A DNA stretch of 64,000 nt from Leuconostoc mesenteroides subsp. mesenteroides ATCC 8293 (GTDB lineage: Bacteria > Bacillota > Bacilli > Lactobacillales > Lactobacillaceae): the NCBI RefSeq assembly GCF_000014445.1, contig NC_008531.1, positions 27,501-91,500 on the forward strand. Direction: 5' to 3'. The notes beneath the pieces are model-generated. The model did not search any database. It saw only the letters and a list, made by a program, of their open reading frames with translations, and was not told the DNA's origin. This document shows, in pieces, positions 25,427 to 34,011 of the stretch (position 1 is its first letter; every line of letters starts with the position of its first letter). The translations under genes and the position numbers were made by a program.

Positions 25427-26092
25427 TTATTTATTGTTTGTTAGTTGGTCAAAATCGTCTACCATATCTTTAGGACCCACTACCGAGACAATGTCTTTCT
25501 CATGTAGTTTGTAGGTTGAATCCGGTGCCACGATAACATCCCCATCATGGCGAACAGCAATAACATTTAATCCAAATTTTTTACGAATATTCAAGTTACT
25601 AATTGATCGACCATAAAAGGCGGGGTTTACAATTTGAACCTCTGCCATTGAATAGTCATCAGATAGTTCAATGAAGTTTAACATATTAGGCGCAAGAAGT
25701 TTGCGTGCCACTCGTTCGCCCATTTCGCGTTCAGGTTGTACGACGACATCTGCGCCTATTTTTGTGAGCACACGCAGATGGGTGCGATTTTCAGCCTTAG
25801 CAATAACATTCTTAGCACCAAGATCTTTGGCGTTGATGGTCGCTAGAATGCTGGCTTGCATATTATGACCAATGGCAATCACAATATGATCAAAACTAGC
25901 AATGTCTAGTTTGCGTAACACTTCATCTTCTTGAGCATCTGCAATGACAACTTGTGTTGCGATATCACGATAATCATTAACATGTTCTTCACTAATATCA
26001 ATGCCTAAAACATCTTGCCCATTGGCAACCAATGTTTCCAAAAGGGCGCCGCCAAAACGTCCGAGGCCTATAATGGCATAGGTTTGTCTCAT
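25427..26092 (-). CDS. ktrA: Potassium uptake regulatory subunit KtrA/TrkA (RCK protein)
   Basis: This 221-residue cytosolic protein has an N-terminal RCK_N Rossmann fold (AIIGLGRFGGALLETL, residues 6-21) and a C-terminal RCK_C domain (from about residue 135). It would form an octameric ring that binds ATP/ADP or c-di-AMP and gates the KtrB channel. It follows ktrB by 31 bases. Confidence 0.92.
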   Translation of the reverse strand: MRQTYAIIGLGRFGGALLETLVANGQDVLGIDISEEHVNDYRDIATQVVIADAQEDEVLRKLDIASFDHIVIAIGHNMQASILATINAKDLGAKNVIAKAENRTHLRVLTKIGADVVVQPEREMGERVARKLLAPNMLNFIELSDDYSMAEVQIVNPAFYGRSISNLNIRKKFGLNVIAVRHDGDVIVAPDSTYKLHEKDIVSVVGPKDMVDDFDQLTNNK

Positions 26093-26123
26093 TTTTATTT
26101 CTCCTAACTATGGTTGCAAAACG

Positions 26124-27527
26124 CTATCCAATGATAACGGATTCTTCTGGGTATCGGAAGGGTGCTTTATCATCATGTACATTTAGAATGGAGAACATGA
26201 CGGTATAGATTCCGACACGACCAATGAACATTGCAAGCATGATAATAAGTTGTCCAAAGGTTGTTAGATGTGGGGTCAGGCCAAGAGTTAAGCCAGTTGT
26301 AGCAAAAGCACTGACCACCTCAAAAATAATGTATTCTAGCCCATAATGTGCAGTGTGCTCTTGAGTAAGCATTAATAGAAATGATAAGATGCCCAAGAAT
26401 GCTAGCGATACGAAAACTAATAGCAGTGCACGAACAATGTTTTCGTGTGATAAGCGACGATGCGAAAATACAACATCCTTTTTCCCACGTAAAGCAGCGT
26501 GTGTTTGTAAAATCAACACACCAAGCGTAGTGGTTTTGATACCACCAGCAGTTGATCCTGGTGTACCACCAATATACATTAACATCATGGTTAATAACAC
26601 GGTTGCTGAGCTCATTGAATCGAAACCAAATTGTGCGAATCCCGCGGTACGATATGAAATAGACATAAATAATGTATCGAAAATGCGGTTTATAGGTTGA
26701 ATGTCTTGAGCAGAGTTCATATTACGTTCGGTCAATTCAAACAACAACCAACCACCTACAATTAGAACACCTGTCATAACAAGTGCTAGCTTGGAGTGTA
26801 ATGTTAGGCGATGTGTTGTCCGATATATGAGCAAATCACGCCAGACTAAGAACCCGAGAGAACCAGCAATAATTAGGAAGGCAATAATTAGTAGAATCCA
26901 GGGTTGATTATTATAAGCAGCTGTCCCGTGAGGTAAAATTGAGAAACCTGAATTACCAAATGCTGAAATGGCGTGGAATACAGCATAAAACATACCATGT
27001 TTCCAACCAAAGTCATTTATAAAGAAAGGCGCTAGCAACACTGCACCGATACTTTGAATAATAACTGATAGTTTAATAACATACCCAAAGACCACCCGTG
27101 TATCATAGAGGCTTTCCAAGTTATAGACTTCTTGAACCATCATTTTACTTCTTAAATCCATTTTTTTTCGGGTGGCCGTAAATAACAGCACTGAAAACGA
27201 CATGAATCCTAGTGCGCCAATCTCAATCAAAACCATGATGACGATTTGACCAAAGGTGGTCCAGTGGGTTGCTGTGTCGACAACTGTGAGGCCAGTAACT
27301 GAGGCTGCTGAAGTTGCTGTAAATAAGCCATCCATGAAGGTGTGACCCACATTACCATGATAACTAAGGGGCAGCATTAGCAATAGCGCACCGACTGTAA
27401 TGACTGTTAAAAAGCCTAATGACAATCGTTGTGGCATTGATATGCGTGACCAAAAAGTATGGCGTTGCGATTTGTCATGAAATTTTTGCATTTCAGCTGC
27501 AGTTGGTAAATCGATTTTTCTAGACAT
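26124..27527 (-). CDS. ktrB: Potassium uptake channel subunit KtrB/TrkH
   Basis: This membrane protein of about 467 residues has four repeated membrane-pore-membrane units. Selectivity filter Gly residues are visible in segments such as AASVTGLTVVD, SAFGNSGFS, GGTPGSTAGG and SAFATTGLTLG. It transports potassium with sodium. The start is uncertain: the Met at 27527 and a TTG at 27554 are both in frame and neither has a strong ribosome site. It forms an operon with ktrA. Confidence 0.92.
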   Translation of the reverse strand: MSRKIDLPTAAEMQKFHDKSQRHTFWSRISMPQRLSLGFLTVITVGALLLMLPLSYHGNVGHTFMDGLFTATSAASVTGLTVVDTATHWTTFGQIVIMVLIEIGALGFMSFSVLLFTATRKKMDLRSKMMVQEVYNLESLYDTRVVFGYVIKLSVIIQSIGAVLLAPFFINDFGWKHGMFYAVFHAISAFGNSGFSILPHGTAAYNNQPWILLIIAFLIIAGSLGFLVWRDLLIYRTTHRLTLHSKLALVMTGVLIVGGWLLFELTERNMNSAQDIQPINRIFDTLFMSISYRTAGFAQFGFDSMSSATVLLTMMLMYIGGTPGSTAGGIKTTTLGVLILQTHAALRGKKDVVFSHRRLSHENIVRALLLVFVSLAFLGILSFLLMLTQEHTAHYGLEYIIFEVVSAFATTGLTLGLTPHLTTFGQLIIMLAMFIGRVGIYTVMFSILNVHDDKAPFRYPEESVIIG

Positions 27528-27554
27528 ATTTATTTTTGTAGGGTTCTTTCTCAA

Positions 27555-27843
27555 AATAGATTGTTGTTTAATAGAGAGGTATATTACCTTTGTTCAATTA
27601 TACACTGTGGGTTGTAAAATCGGATATTTTTGGATGATGAGCTGATTAAGATTAGATATTTTACAGTATAGTATGATTTCACGATAATGATGACGGTTTA
27701 CAAATGACGTCACTAATGTTAATATAAAATGTTCGAAAATTATGATAAAGTTGTTAGATTATTATAATTGTAACTTATATTTATCATTTCCAGATAAAAA
27801 ATAAACACGAATGCCATGAATTATTTAAGGGGACATATCAAGT
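27555..27843. other. Divergent intergenic region
   Basis: It holds the start regions of ktrB (minus) and the MFS gene (plus). A TATAAT lies at 27763-27768 on the plus strand. I see no other feature. Confidence 0.4.
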
Positions 27844-29049
27844 ATGATTCGATTAATGCAAAATAAAGATCAGAGGAATAATATTAGTGTACGTATTGCT
27901 ATTTATTTGACCTATATTGTACAGGGGTTTGCTTTAATTATTTTAGCGCAGACCGTGCAACAATTAAGTGAATTGTGGAATGCCTCAATTGCTGGTACAA
28001 CTGCTGTCGTTTCAGCAATTGGTATTGGAAAGCTAATTGCTTATCCAATTTTGGGAGAATTGTCTGATCACGTTGATAGAAAAAAATTATTAATGATGGC
28101 TATGTTCATGTATTTAATATTTTTTTCTATTTTACCATTAACAAAGAATATATTTTTCGCCGTTGTCATAACCACGCTGGCAGGACTAGCCAACGCGGCA
28201 TTAGATTCTGTGGCCTACCCCACATTATTAGAAATGAATCATGGTAAATCCAGTGGGAATGTACTCATTAAAGCAATGATTTCATTGGGTGAAGGGATAT
28301 TACCGATTATTTTAGTCATGTTGATTAATCAACATATTTGGTTTGGTTGGTTATTTTGGGTTGCCACGGCTATTCTGGTAGTAAACTTAATCATCATGAC
28401 TTCAATTAATGCAGCTGGTTTTTATACTATTCGTACCTCAAAAGGGGGCAAGAGAGCTACCAATAAAGGTACATGGCATTGGAATATTACAAAAATATTA
28501 TTTATGATTTATGGATTCAGTGCAATGTGGGTGATGATTCATTTTACTCAGTGGGTCACGCGATATTTTCACATTGTACAATCATTTTCAACGGTTAGTT
28601 CGCATGTACTAATGTCTTTTTACAGTATTGGCTCACTCATGGGCGTGGGTACTTTGTTTTTATTGACCAACCGGGGATGGATCAGCGAAAAGATATTGTT
28701 AATGATCACAGCGATAGGGACAATAGTTGGATTAGTTATTGTCGTTTTGAGCCAAGAAACAATCAGTGCTAGTTTCGGTTGCTTTATTTTTGGTTTTTCA
28801 GCCGCAGGAGGAGCGCTACAGTTGGGATTGAGTCAATTAATAGCCTCAGATCCAAAGTTTTCAGGCCGTTTGACCGGTCTCTATTTTTTCTTTGGTAGCA
28901 TTGCATTTTTTGTTATGCCAATTGTCACTGGTCACTTTGCCGCACAACATTTGCAAGGTGTGATGTTGAGTTTGTTGGCTGTGGCTGGTTTGAATTTGTT
29001 TATTGTAGTCTTTAATTTTTATCATTCGCAACAAGTGCAGAAACAATAA
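27844..29049 (+). CDS. MFS family transporter
   Basis: This 401-residue protein has about 12 membrane segments and the loop 2-3 motif GELSDHVDRKKLLMMA (residues about 75-90), with a basic central loop (KGGKRATNKG). It is not closely related to the MFS protein at 2109. Ribosome site AAGGGGA. It converges on an XRE regulator gene that could control it. Substrate unknown. Confidence 0.87.
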   Translation: MIRLMQNKDQRNNISVRIAIYLTYIVQGFALIILAQTVQQLSELWNASIAGTTAVVSAIGIGKLIAYPILGELSDHVDRKKLLMMAMFMYLIFFSILPLTKNIFFAVVITTLAGLANAALDSVAYPTLLEMNHGKSSGNVLIKAMISLGEGILPIILVMLINQHIWFGWLFWVATAILVVNLIIMTSINAAGFYTIRTSKGGKRATNKGTWHWNITKILFMIYGFSAMWVMIHFTQWVTRYFHIVQSFSTVSSHVLMSFYSIGSLMGVGTLFLLTNRGWISEKILLMITAIGTIVGLVIVVLSQETISASFGCFIFGFSAAGGALQLGLSQLIASDPKFSGRLTGLYFFFGSIAFFVMPIVTGHFAAQHLQGVMLSLLAVAGLNLFIVVFNFYHSQQVQKQ

Positions 29050-29065
29050 TTTCATAAACAAATAC

Positions 29066-29098
29066 AAAAAAGCAAGACTAACATGTCTTGCTTTTTTT
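29066..29098. terminator. Bidirectional terminator
   Basis: AAAAAGCAAGAC and GTCTTGCTTTTTT pair between the convergent MFS and XRE genes. Confidence 0.88.
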
Positions 29099-29105
29099 GT
29101 GTTTG

Positions 29106-29828
29106 TTATAAGTTGGACAGATACTTTTTCATCCGGTTCTGAAAATCAACTAGTGGCTCTGGTTCAGGTTGGCTCATCCAGACAGAAATAAACGATGTGA
29201 GCATTTCAATTAAGTATTCTGTGGTTAGAATGTCAGCAGCCAACTTGGGATTATATCGTGTAATTAGCGATAAATATTTGGATTTGATAAATGTAATCCA
29301 AATATTTCTAATGTATGGGCGCGTATATAAAAGGTGTAATTCTTCTTTCTTTTCGTAGAGCATCGGTGCCATGTCGTTGATAAAAACTGATATAAGATTA
29401 TCATTGGTTGACAAGCTTGTTTCTACCTTGATTTTAACGTCTTTGTCAATCCGATTGATTACAGCATAAAATAAATCATCATATGAGGGATAATATTGTT
29501 TAATTTTTTGGATAGCGATACCAGAAGTTTTTTCTAGTTGTTTGAGACTAGGCTTATCTTCTCTGTTTGAATGCATATTGGCTAAGAAAGATAGTAAAAT
29601 TAGCTCTTCATCATTGTCTTCACACGAATTAGTCGGCGGAATAATAAAAAAATCCAGAGGTAAATCAAACTTTTCAATAATTAAGAGCATCATTTCCGTT
29701 GTAGGGTGCCCTTTATGACGTTCCCAATTAGAGACAGATTGAAATGAAATATATAGTTTTTCAGCGAATTGCTGTTGTGTTAGTCCGTTTTTCTTACGGA
29801 GCGCTTTAATTTTATTACCAATCTCCAT
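29106..29828 (-). CDS. XRE regulator with TetR-like C-terminal half
   Basis: This protein of about 240 residues has an N-terminal XRE helix-turn-helix (LTQQQFAEKLYISFQSVSNWERHKGHP, residues about 16-42) and a longer second half. Residues about 95-130 (SGIAIQKIKQYYPSYDDLFYAVI) read like the DNA-binding end of TetR proteins, followed by a helical part. Two DNA-binding modules in one chain is unusual. The Met at 29828 follows TTGGAG; the longer form from 29897 lacks support. Confidence 0.78.
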   Translation of the reverse strand: MEIGNKIKALRKKNGLTQQQFAEKLYISFQSVSNWERHKGHPTTEMMLLIIEKFDLPLDFFIIPPTNSCEDNDEELILLSFLANMHSNREDKPSLKQLEKTSGIAIQKIKQYYPSYDDLFYAVINRIDKDVKIKVETSLSTNDNLISVFINDMAPMLYEKKEELHLLYTRPYIRNIWITFIKSKYLSLITRYNPKLAADILTTEYLIEMLTSFISVWMSQPEPEPLVDFQNRMKKYLSNL

Positions 29829-29897
29829 AATAGTCTCCAAAATAATTCTTTGATACCATGATATAACATATTTGGAATGAATCCAATATTTTATCAT

Positions 29898-29928
29898 AAA
29901 ATGTCTGGATAATCACTAAAAAATGTCA
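29898..29928. promoter_or_regulatory. AAAATGTC repeats upstream of GG-HTH gene
   Basis: AAAATGTCT at 29898 and AAAATGTCA at 29920 are direct repeats 22 bp apart. A third AAAATGTCT lies at 30299, before the promoter of the bacteriocin peptide genes. They could be operators of the GG-HTH protein. Confidence 0.4.
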
Positions 29929-30000
29929 CTTTTTAAACTGCTAATTATTGAAATTCATATAAAGCGGTTTTGTTATAATTCTACAGAGGAGGGGAGCATA

Positions 30001-30264
30001 ATGATCGAGAACCATGAGTTTTGCCGATTGAGTGAGGCAGATATAGCCACAGTTATTGGGGGCGAATCAGAAGATATTGCATATAATCTCAGACGATTGA
30101 GATTAGAATTAGGGTACAGAAGAGCAGATTTAGCAGATGAGTTGAACATCAGCTTGTCAACAATAGCAAAATATGAGACTGGATCGAGAATACCGGACAT
30201 TGATACAATAATTCAATTATCCAAAGTATTGCATACAAATGTAAATAATTTAATTTTTAAATGA
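30001..30264 (+). CDS. Double-glycine leader fused to XRE helix-turn-helix
   Basis: This 87-residue protein begins with a segment matching the double-glycine leader consensus: LSEADIATVIGG at residues 10-21 has Leu at -12, Ser at -11, Asp at -8, Ile at -7, Val at -4 and Gly-Gly. Residues 26-87 are a complete Cro/CI helix-turn-helix (YRRADLADELNISLSTIAKY). Start 30001 has GAGGGGA six bases before it and an extended -10 TGTTATAAT before that. It directly precedes two GG-leader bacteriocin-like genes. It may be a regulator that the C39 exporter can cleave or bind, or a chance fusion of a decayed peptide gene with a regulator. Confidence 0.8.
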   Translation: MIENHEFCRLSEADIATVIGGESEDIAYNLRRLRLELGYRRADLADELNISLSTIAKYETGSRIPDIDTIIQLSKVLHTNVNNLIFK

Positions 30265-30298
30265 AAAGATATTGGACGGGAAAGCTAGTTGTATGGAC

Positions 30299-30336
30299 AA
30301 AATGTCTCAATTTTTAAGGAACTTATTTTATATAAT
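30299..30336 (+). promoter_or_regulatory. Promoter of locus A peptide operon
   Basis: A TATAAT lies at about 30331 with no good -35. AAAATGTCT (30299), part of the small palindrome GACAAAATGTC, stands just upstream where an activator could bind. Confidence 0.4.
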
Positions 30337-30368
30337 ATGAATATATTACGAAAGGAGAATAACTATTT

Positions 30369-30539
30369 ATGGAAAAGTTGTCAGAACAAGAATTAGCAAA
30401 AGTTTCGGGGGGATTTCCACTATTGCCAATTGTAGTTCCAATTATCGCTGGTGGAGCAACTTATGTTGCAAAAGATGCGTGGAACCATTTGGATCAAATT
30501 CGGTCAGGATGGAGAAAAGCAGGTAATAGTAAGTGGTAA
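30369..30539 (+). CDS. Class II bacteriocin-like peptide, GG leader (locus A, peptide 1)
   Basis: This 56-residue precursor has a short 15-residue leader (MEKLSEQELAKVSGG) and a predicted 41-residue mature peptide beginning FPLLPIVVPIIAGGATYVAK and ending GNSKW. The mature part has a hydrophobic N-terminal half with an AxxxA motif and a basic tail, as in two-peptide class IIb bacteriocins. The GAAAGGAG site is 11 bases upstream. The likely partner is the peptide at 30711, which ends in GNKW. No C39 exporter lies in this locus; the one at 44088 could serve it. Confidence 0.85.
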   Translation: MEKLSEQELAKVSGGFPLLPIVVPIIAGGATYVAKDAWNHLDQIRSGWRKAGNSKW

Positions 30540-30721
30540 AGAATTATGTGTATAACGGATTAAGCATAATGATTGGTGTTTTTCTAGCACGTATTGGGTT
30601 AAACTTTGTCTCAGAAGAAAGTTTCTTCTACGGATGGTACGATGCAATGAAGTTTACTGGTGTAATATTTTTGTTACAAATTTTATATTTTTATTCAAGG
30701 AGAAGTAAAAATGGATTTTAA
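30533..30721 (+). CDS. Small membrane protein, probable bacteriocin immunity
   Basis: A 62-residue protein with two hydrophobic segments (residues about 8-26 and 38-54) and a basic end (YSRRSKNGF). It starts at a GTG that overlaps the end of peptide 1 and its own end overlaps the start of peptide 2, so all three are coupled. Position, size and topology fit an immunity protein; there is no recognised family. Confidence 0.6.
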   Translation: MVKNYVYNGLSIMIGVFLARIGLNFVSEESFFYGWYDAMKFTGVIFLLQILYFYSRRSKNGF

Positions 30722-30908
30722 AACGCAACGTAATGTATTGAACTCGGAAAAGCTAATGATGATTAGTGGAGGTTCAACAGATGATTCTTGGGAGGGCTTT
30801 GGCTCAGGACTGCATAAAACAGTGAATACAGTTGTTTATGCTGGAACAACTGTGGCAAGAGCTCATACTAGAAGTCATCAACGATGCTTTACTGGAAACA
30901 AGTGGTAA
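30711..30908 (+). CDS. Class II bacteriocin-like peptide, GG leader (locus A, peptide 2)
   Basis: This 65-residue precursor has a 21-residue leader (ending KLMMISGG) and a predicted 44-residue mature part starting STDDSWEGFGSGLHKTV. It contains a GxxxG motif (GFGSG) and one Cys near the end, and finishes GNKW like peptide 1. GxxxG motifs in two partners are typical of class IIb pairs. An AAGGAG site stands seven bases before the ATG. Confidence 0.8.
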   Translation: MDFKTQRNVLNSEKLMMISGGSTDDSWEGFGSGLHKTVNTVVYAGTTVARAHTRSHQRCFTGNKW

Positions 30909-31612
30909 TTTTGTCTCAACGAAAAAAATAAGCTTGGTTTTTAGATAAATATCATAGCAAGTTGAGATCCTAACTATAAACATGTTTTTGTGTTTAAATT
31001 TAAGATATATCCTGTCAAACTAGTAAATCTTCATATAATTCTTTTGCAAAATCTTGCGTGGACATGATTCAATAATGTTGACTATGTTTTATTGGGGATG
31101 TTTGCTGGTATATAATTTGCATTGATGTAGGTAGAGTAATGTTGATCATATGATTGAGTGAAGTAAGGATTAAATAAATTTTAGAGGTGTTGGAACCACC
31201 ATATTTTACTAAATTGGTAGGGCTGTATATACTTTATTCATTAAGGCTAAGACAATACAGAATATATGCTAGATTACAAGATTTTTTCGGTAATATTAGT
31301 CGATAAGCATTTAAGAATAAGGTTATTCTTCAACCTTCCAAAATATAGGCATTCATCGTATATCATGTGGGATTTTACTTTAATATTTAACAATTTGAGT
31401 GTAAACGAACATAGTATTTTAACGCTATAAAGGGCCACACTAAAGGGAACTATTATGTTATTTATCCGTGGTGGCCTTGTCATTGACTTAATTTTGTGGA
31501 TTCATCCAAAACATGTGCATATATAAATTAGACGACAATATGGTACACATGCCCCCTGCTATCTAAACTGAGTCTGTAGTACTAACTTAACTAATTATTG
31601 AAAGGGTAATCA
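30909..31612. other. Intergenic region without clear gene
   Basis: About 700 bases of AT-rich sequence. I see no protein gene, tRNA or strong terminator. A 23-codon ORF at about 31454 (MLFIRGG...) has an AAAGGGA site but no family features. The stretch could be a decayed part of the bacteriocin locus. Confidence 0.4.
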
Positions 31613-32277
31613 ATGATATTTAATCGTGCAATAACTGTCATATCGAAAAAGGTAGGACAACTTATTGAATTAGTTTTAGTAACAGTATTAATTGATATTA
31701 TTTTAGACATACCTCCGGCCTGTGTATTTATAGATAAGTCTAACGGGTGGTTCGTGTTATTGTCAATTATACTTGGGGGTGTTGTTTCATATTTTGGCTA
31801 TCGTTACTTAGCATCAAAGACAACTGCTATTTTTGAACGAATTAATCTGAAAAAATAGGATTTATTATTATCATGTTGGTCCTAACAAGAGTTCTGATGG
31901 ATTTGATAATACCGGCTATATTTGGACAAAATCAAGATATTAGTTTAAATCAAAAAATGATTGAAAGTATGTTTCAGCAAGGTGGGATAGTAGCATTATT
32001 ATTTAAACTGAATACTATTATTATTGCGCCAATAATTGAAGAAATTTCCTTTCGTGGCATTATATTTGAAGAGGCAAAGCCTTTAGGGAAAGTTGTACAG
32101 TTCATTTGGCCAACGTTTGTTTTTGCGGCAGTCCATGGGCCATCAACACCGGAGCAATGGACGGTTTATTTAACCGCAGGTGCCTTGTTGATGGTTGTTC
32201 GCTTAGTGACCAAAAAGTTACAATATTCAGTAATGTTTCATATGGCACATAACTTGATGGCAACGGTTGGCTTGTAG
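31613..32277 (+). pseudogene. CPBP (Abi) intramembrane protease, frameshifted
   Basis: Two frames join to one protein of about 220 residues. The first (31613-31858, 81 residues) has two membrane segments and stops in CTG AAA AAA TAG. The -1 frame then reads on as IGFIIIMLVLTRVL and covers the CPBP motifs: EEISFRG (EExxxR), FVFAAVHG and FHMAHN. A one-base change in the A6 run, or -1 slippage on it, would restore the protein. CPBP proteins are common immunity or maturation proteins in LAB bacteriocin loci, and this one sits right after locus A. The ribosome site (GAAAGGG) is intact. Confidence 0.75.
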
Positions 32278-32389
32278 AATAAGGAAAAATAATCGTGATA
32301 AGTGGGAGTTACCTCAATTTGCTCTAATCAATAGGTAAAATGATTGCAACATACGTGTTTAGAGAACATGGTATAATATTATTTAAGGA

Positions 32390-32424
32390 AAATTCCGCGA
32401 ACAGTTTTTGTCCGCGGAATTTTT
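32390..32424 (+). terminator. Hairpin with T run in leader of nucleoside transporter operon
   Basis: AATTCCGCG (32391) pairs with CGCGGAATT (32413) and is followed by TTTT. It lies between an extended -10 (TGGTATAAT, near 32371) and the ATPase start. It is either the terminator of the CPBP gene or an attenuator. A second possible promoter (TTGTCC, 17 bp, TATATA) starts within it. Confidence 0.55.
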
Positions 32425-32454
32425 ACAACCTATATAGAAAGAAGCAGAGAGTAT

Positions 32455-34011
32455 ATGACCGAATCAACACCAGTCATTGAAATGCGACATATTATCAAAA
32501 AATTTGGTGATTTTGCGGCCAATGATGACATTAACCTACAAGTCCAACAAGGTGAAATTCACGCGTTACTTGGTGAAAACGGTGCAGGAAAATCGACGTT
32601 GATGAACATTTTGACAGGATTACTGCAGCCCACTAGCGGTGAAATTCTGATTAATGGCAAAAAAGTATCAGTTGATTCGCCTTCAAAATCTGATGCATTA
32701 GGCATCGGAATGGTGCATCAACATTTTATGTTAATTGACGCCTTTACTGTAACAGAAAATATTATTCTCGGTTCAGAAGTAACAAAAGGATTGTCCTTAG
32801 ACACTAAAACTGCTGCTAAGAAAATACAAGCTTTGTCAGATCAATATGGTTTATCAGTTGATCCAATGGCTAAGATTTCTGATATATCAGTTGGTCAACA
32901 ACAGCGTGTCGAAATATTAAAGACCCTTTATCGTGGCGCTGATATTTTGATTTTTGATGAACCAACAGCAGTTTTGACACCACAAGAAATCGATGAGTTA
33001 ATTGTCATCATGCACAATTTAGCACAAGAAGGTAAATCAATTATCTTGATTACGCATAAACTTGACGAAATACGTGCTGCTGCTGATACGGTGACTGTCA
33101 TTCGTTCCGGTAAATCAATTGATACTTTCCCAGTTGCCGGTGTGTCTTCTCAGGAATTAGCTGACTTGATGGTTGGTCGTGAAGTTAGTTTTAAAACTGA
33201 AAAAGAAGTAGCTCAACCTGGTGCAGTGATATTGTCGATTGATAACTTAGAAGTGCAAGATACACGTCGTGTTGCTGCTGTTAAAAACTTTTCGCTAGAT
33301 GTGAGAGCAGGTGAAATTGTTGGTTTAGCTGGTATCGATGGGAACGGTCAAACAGAACTAATCCAGGGAATTACTGGATTAACAAAGGTACAAGCAGGAC
33401 ATGTTAAGCTAAAAGGAGAGGATATCACCAATAAAAAGCCGCGTCATATTACTGAAGCGGGTGTTGGTCATATTCCTGAAGATAGATTGCGTTTTGGTAT
33501 GGAAGTTGAAATGACATTGTCTGAAAACTTGTCATTGCAAACGTACTATAAACAACCTATTTCAAAATCAGGTGTCTTGCAACCTGCTGAAATGGATAAA
33601 TTAGCTGACAAATTAGTTCAGGAATTTGATGTGCGAGCTGCCAGTATTCATGTGACCGCGGGTTCAATGTCGGGTGGAAACCAACAAAAAGCTGTAGTTG
33701 CACGTGAATTAAATCGTGATAATGATCTCGTGATTGCTGCCCAGCCAACTCGTGGGTTAGATGTTGGAGCGGTTGAATATATTCATCAACGTTTAATCGC
33801 ACAACGTACAGCTGGTAAGGCCGTATTGGTCGTTAGCTTTGAGCTAGATGAAATTCTTAATTTATCGGATCGTATTGCTGTTATTAATGACGGTAAAATT
33901 GTCGGAATAGTTGACGCTCAAGACACAAACAAACAAGAGCTTGGCTTGTTGATGACAGGTATGAGCTTAACAGAAGCTCGTGCGGCATTGAAAGAAGAGG
34001 TGGGGTCCTAA
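32455..34011 (+). CDS. ABC importer ATPase, nucleoside (NupO/YufO) type
   Basis: This 518-residue protein has two fused ATPase domains: Walker A GENGAGKST near 41 and a degenerate second GIDGNGQTE near 297, with signatures SVGQQQR and SGGNQQK. This double-ATPase layout is that of the BmpA/NupNOPQ nucleoside importers and ribose-type transporters. It forms an operon with two permease genes (1-base overlap, then 1-base gap). The lipoprotein receptor that should deliver nucleoside is not in the window. Confidence 0.9.
   Translation: MTESTPVIEMRHIIKKFGDFAANDDINLQVQQGEIHALLGENGAGKSTLMNILTGLLQPTSGEILINGKKVSVDSPSKSDALGIGMVHQHFMLIDAFTVTENIILGSEVTKGLSLDTKTAAKKIQALSDQYGLSVDPMAKISDISVGQQQRVEILKTLYRGADILIFDEPTAVLTPQEIDELIVIMHNLAQEGKSIILITHKLDEIRAAADTVTVIRSGKSIDTFPVAGVSSQELADLMVGREVSFKTEKEVAQPGAVILSIDNLEVQDTRRVAAVKNFSLDVRAGEIVGLAGIDGNGQTELIQGITGLTKVQAGHVKLKGEDITNKKPRHITEAGVGHIPEDRLRFGMEVEMTLSENLSLQTYYKQPISKSGVLQPAEMDKLADKLVQEFDVRAASIHVTAGSMSGGNQQKAVVARELNRDNDLVIAAQPTRGLDVGAVEYIHQRLIAQRTAGKAVLVVSFELDEILNLSDRIAVINDGKIVGIVDAQDTNKQELGLLMTGMSLTEARAALKEEVGS

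Noticed and set aside
31454-31525. 23-codon ORF in the gap after locus A (MLFIRGG)
   Set aside because: RGG looks like a short GG motif but the residues before it do not fit a leader, and the rest is not bacteriocin-like.
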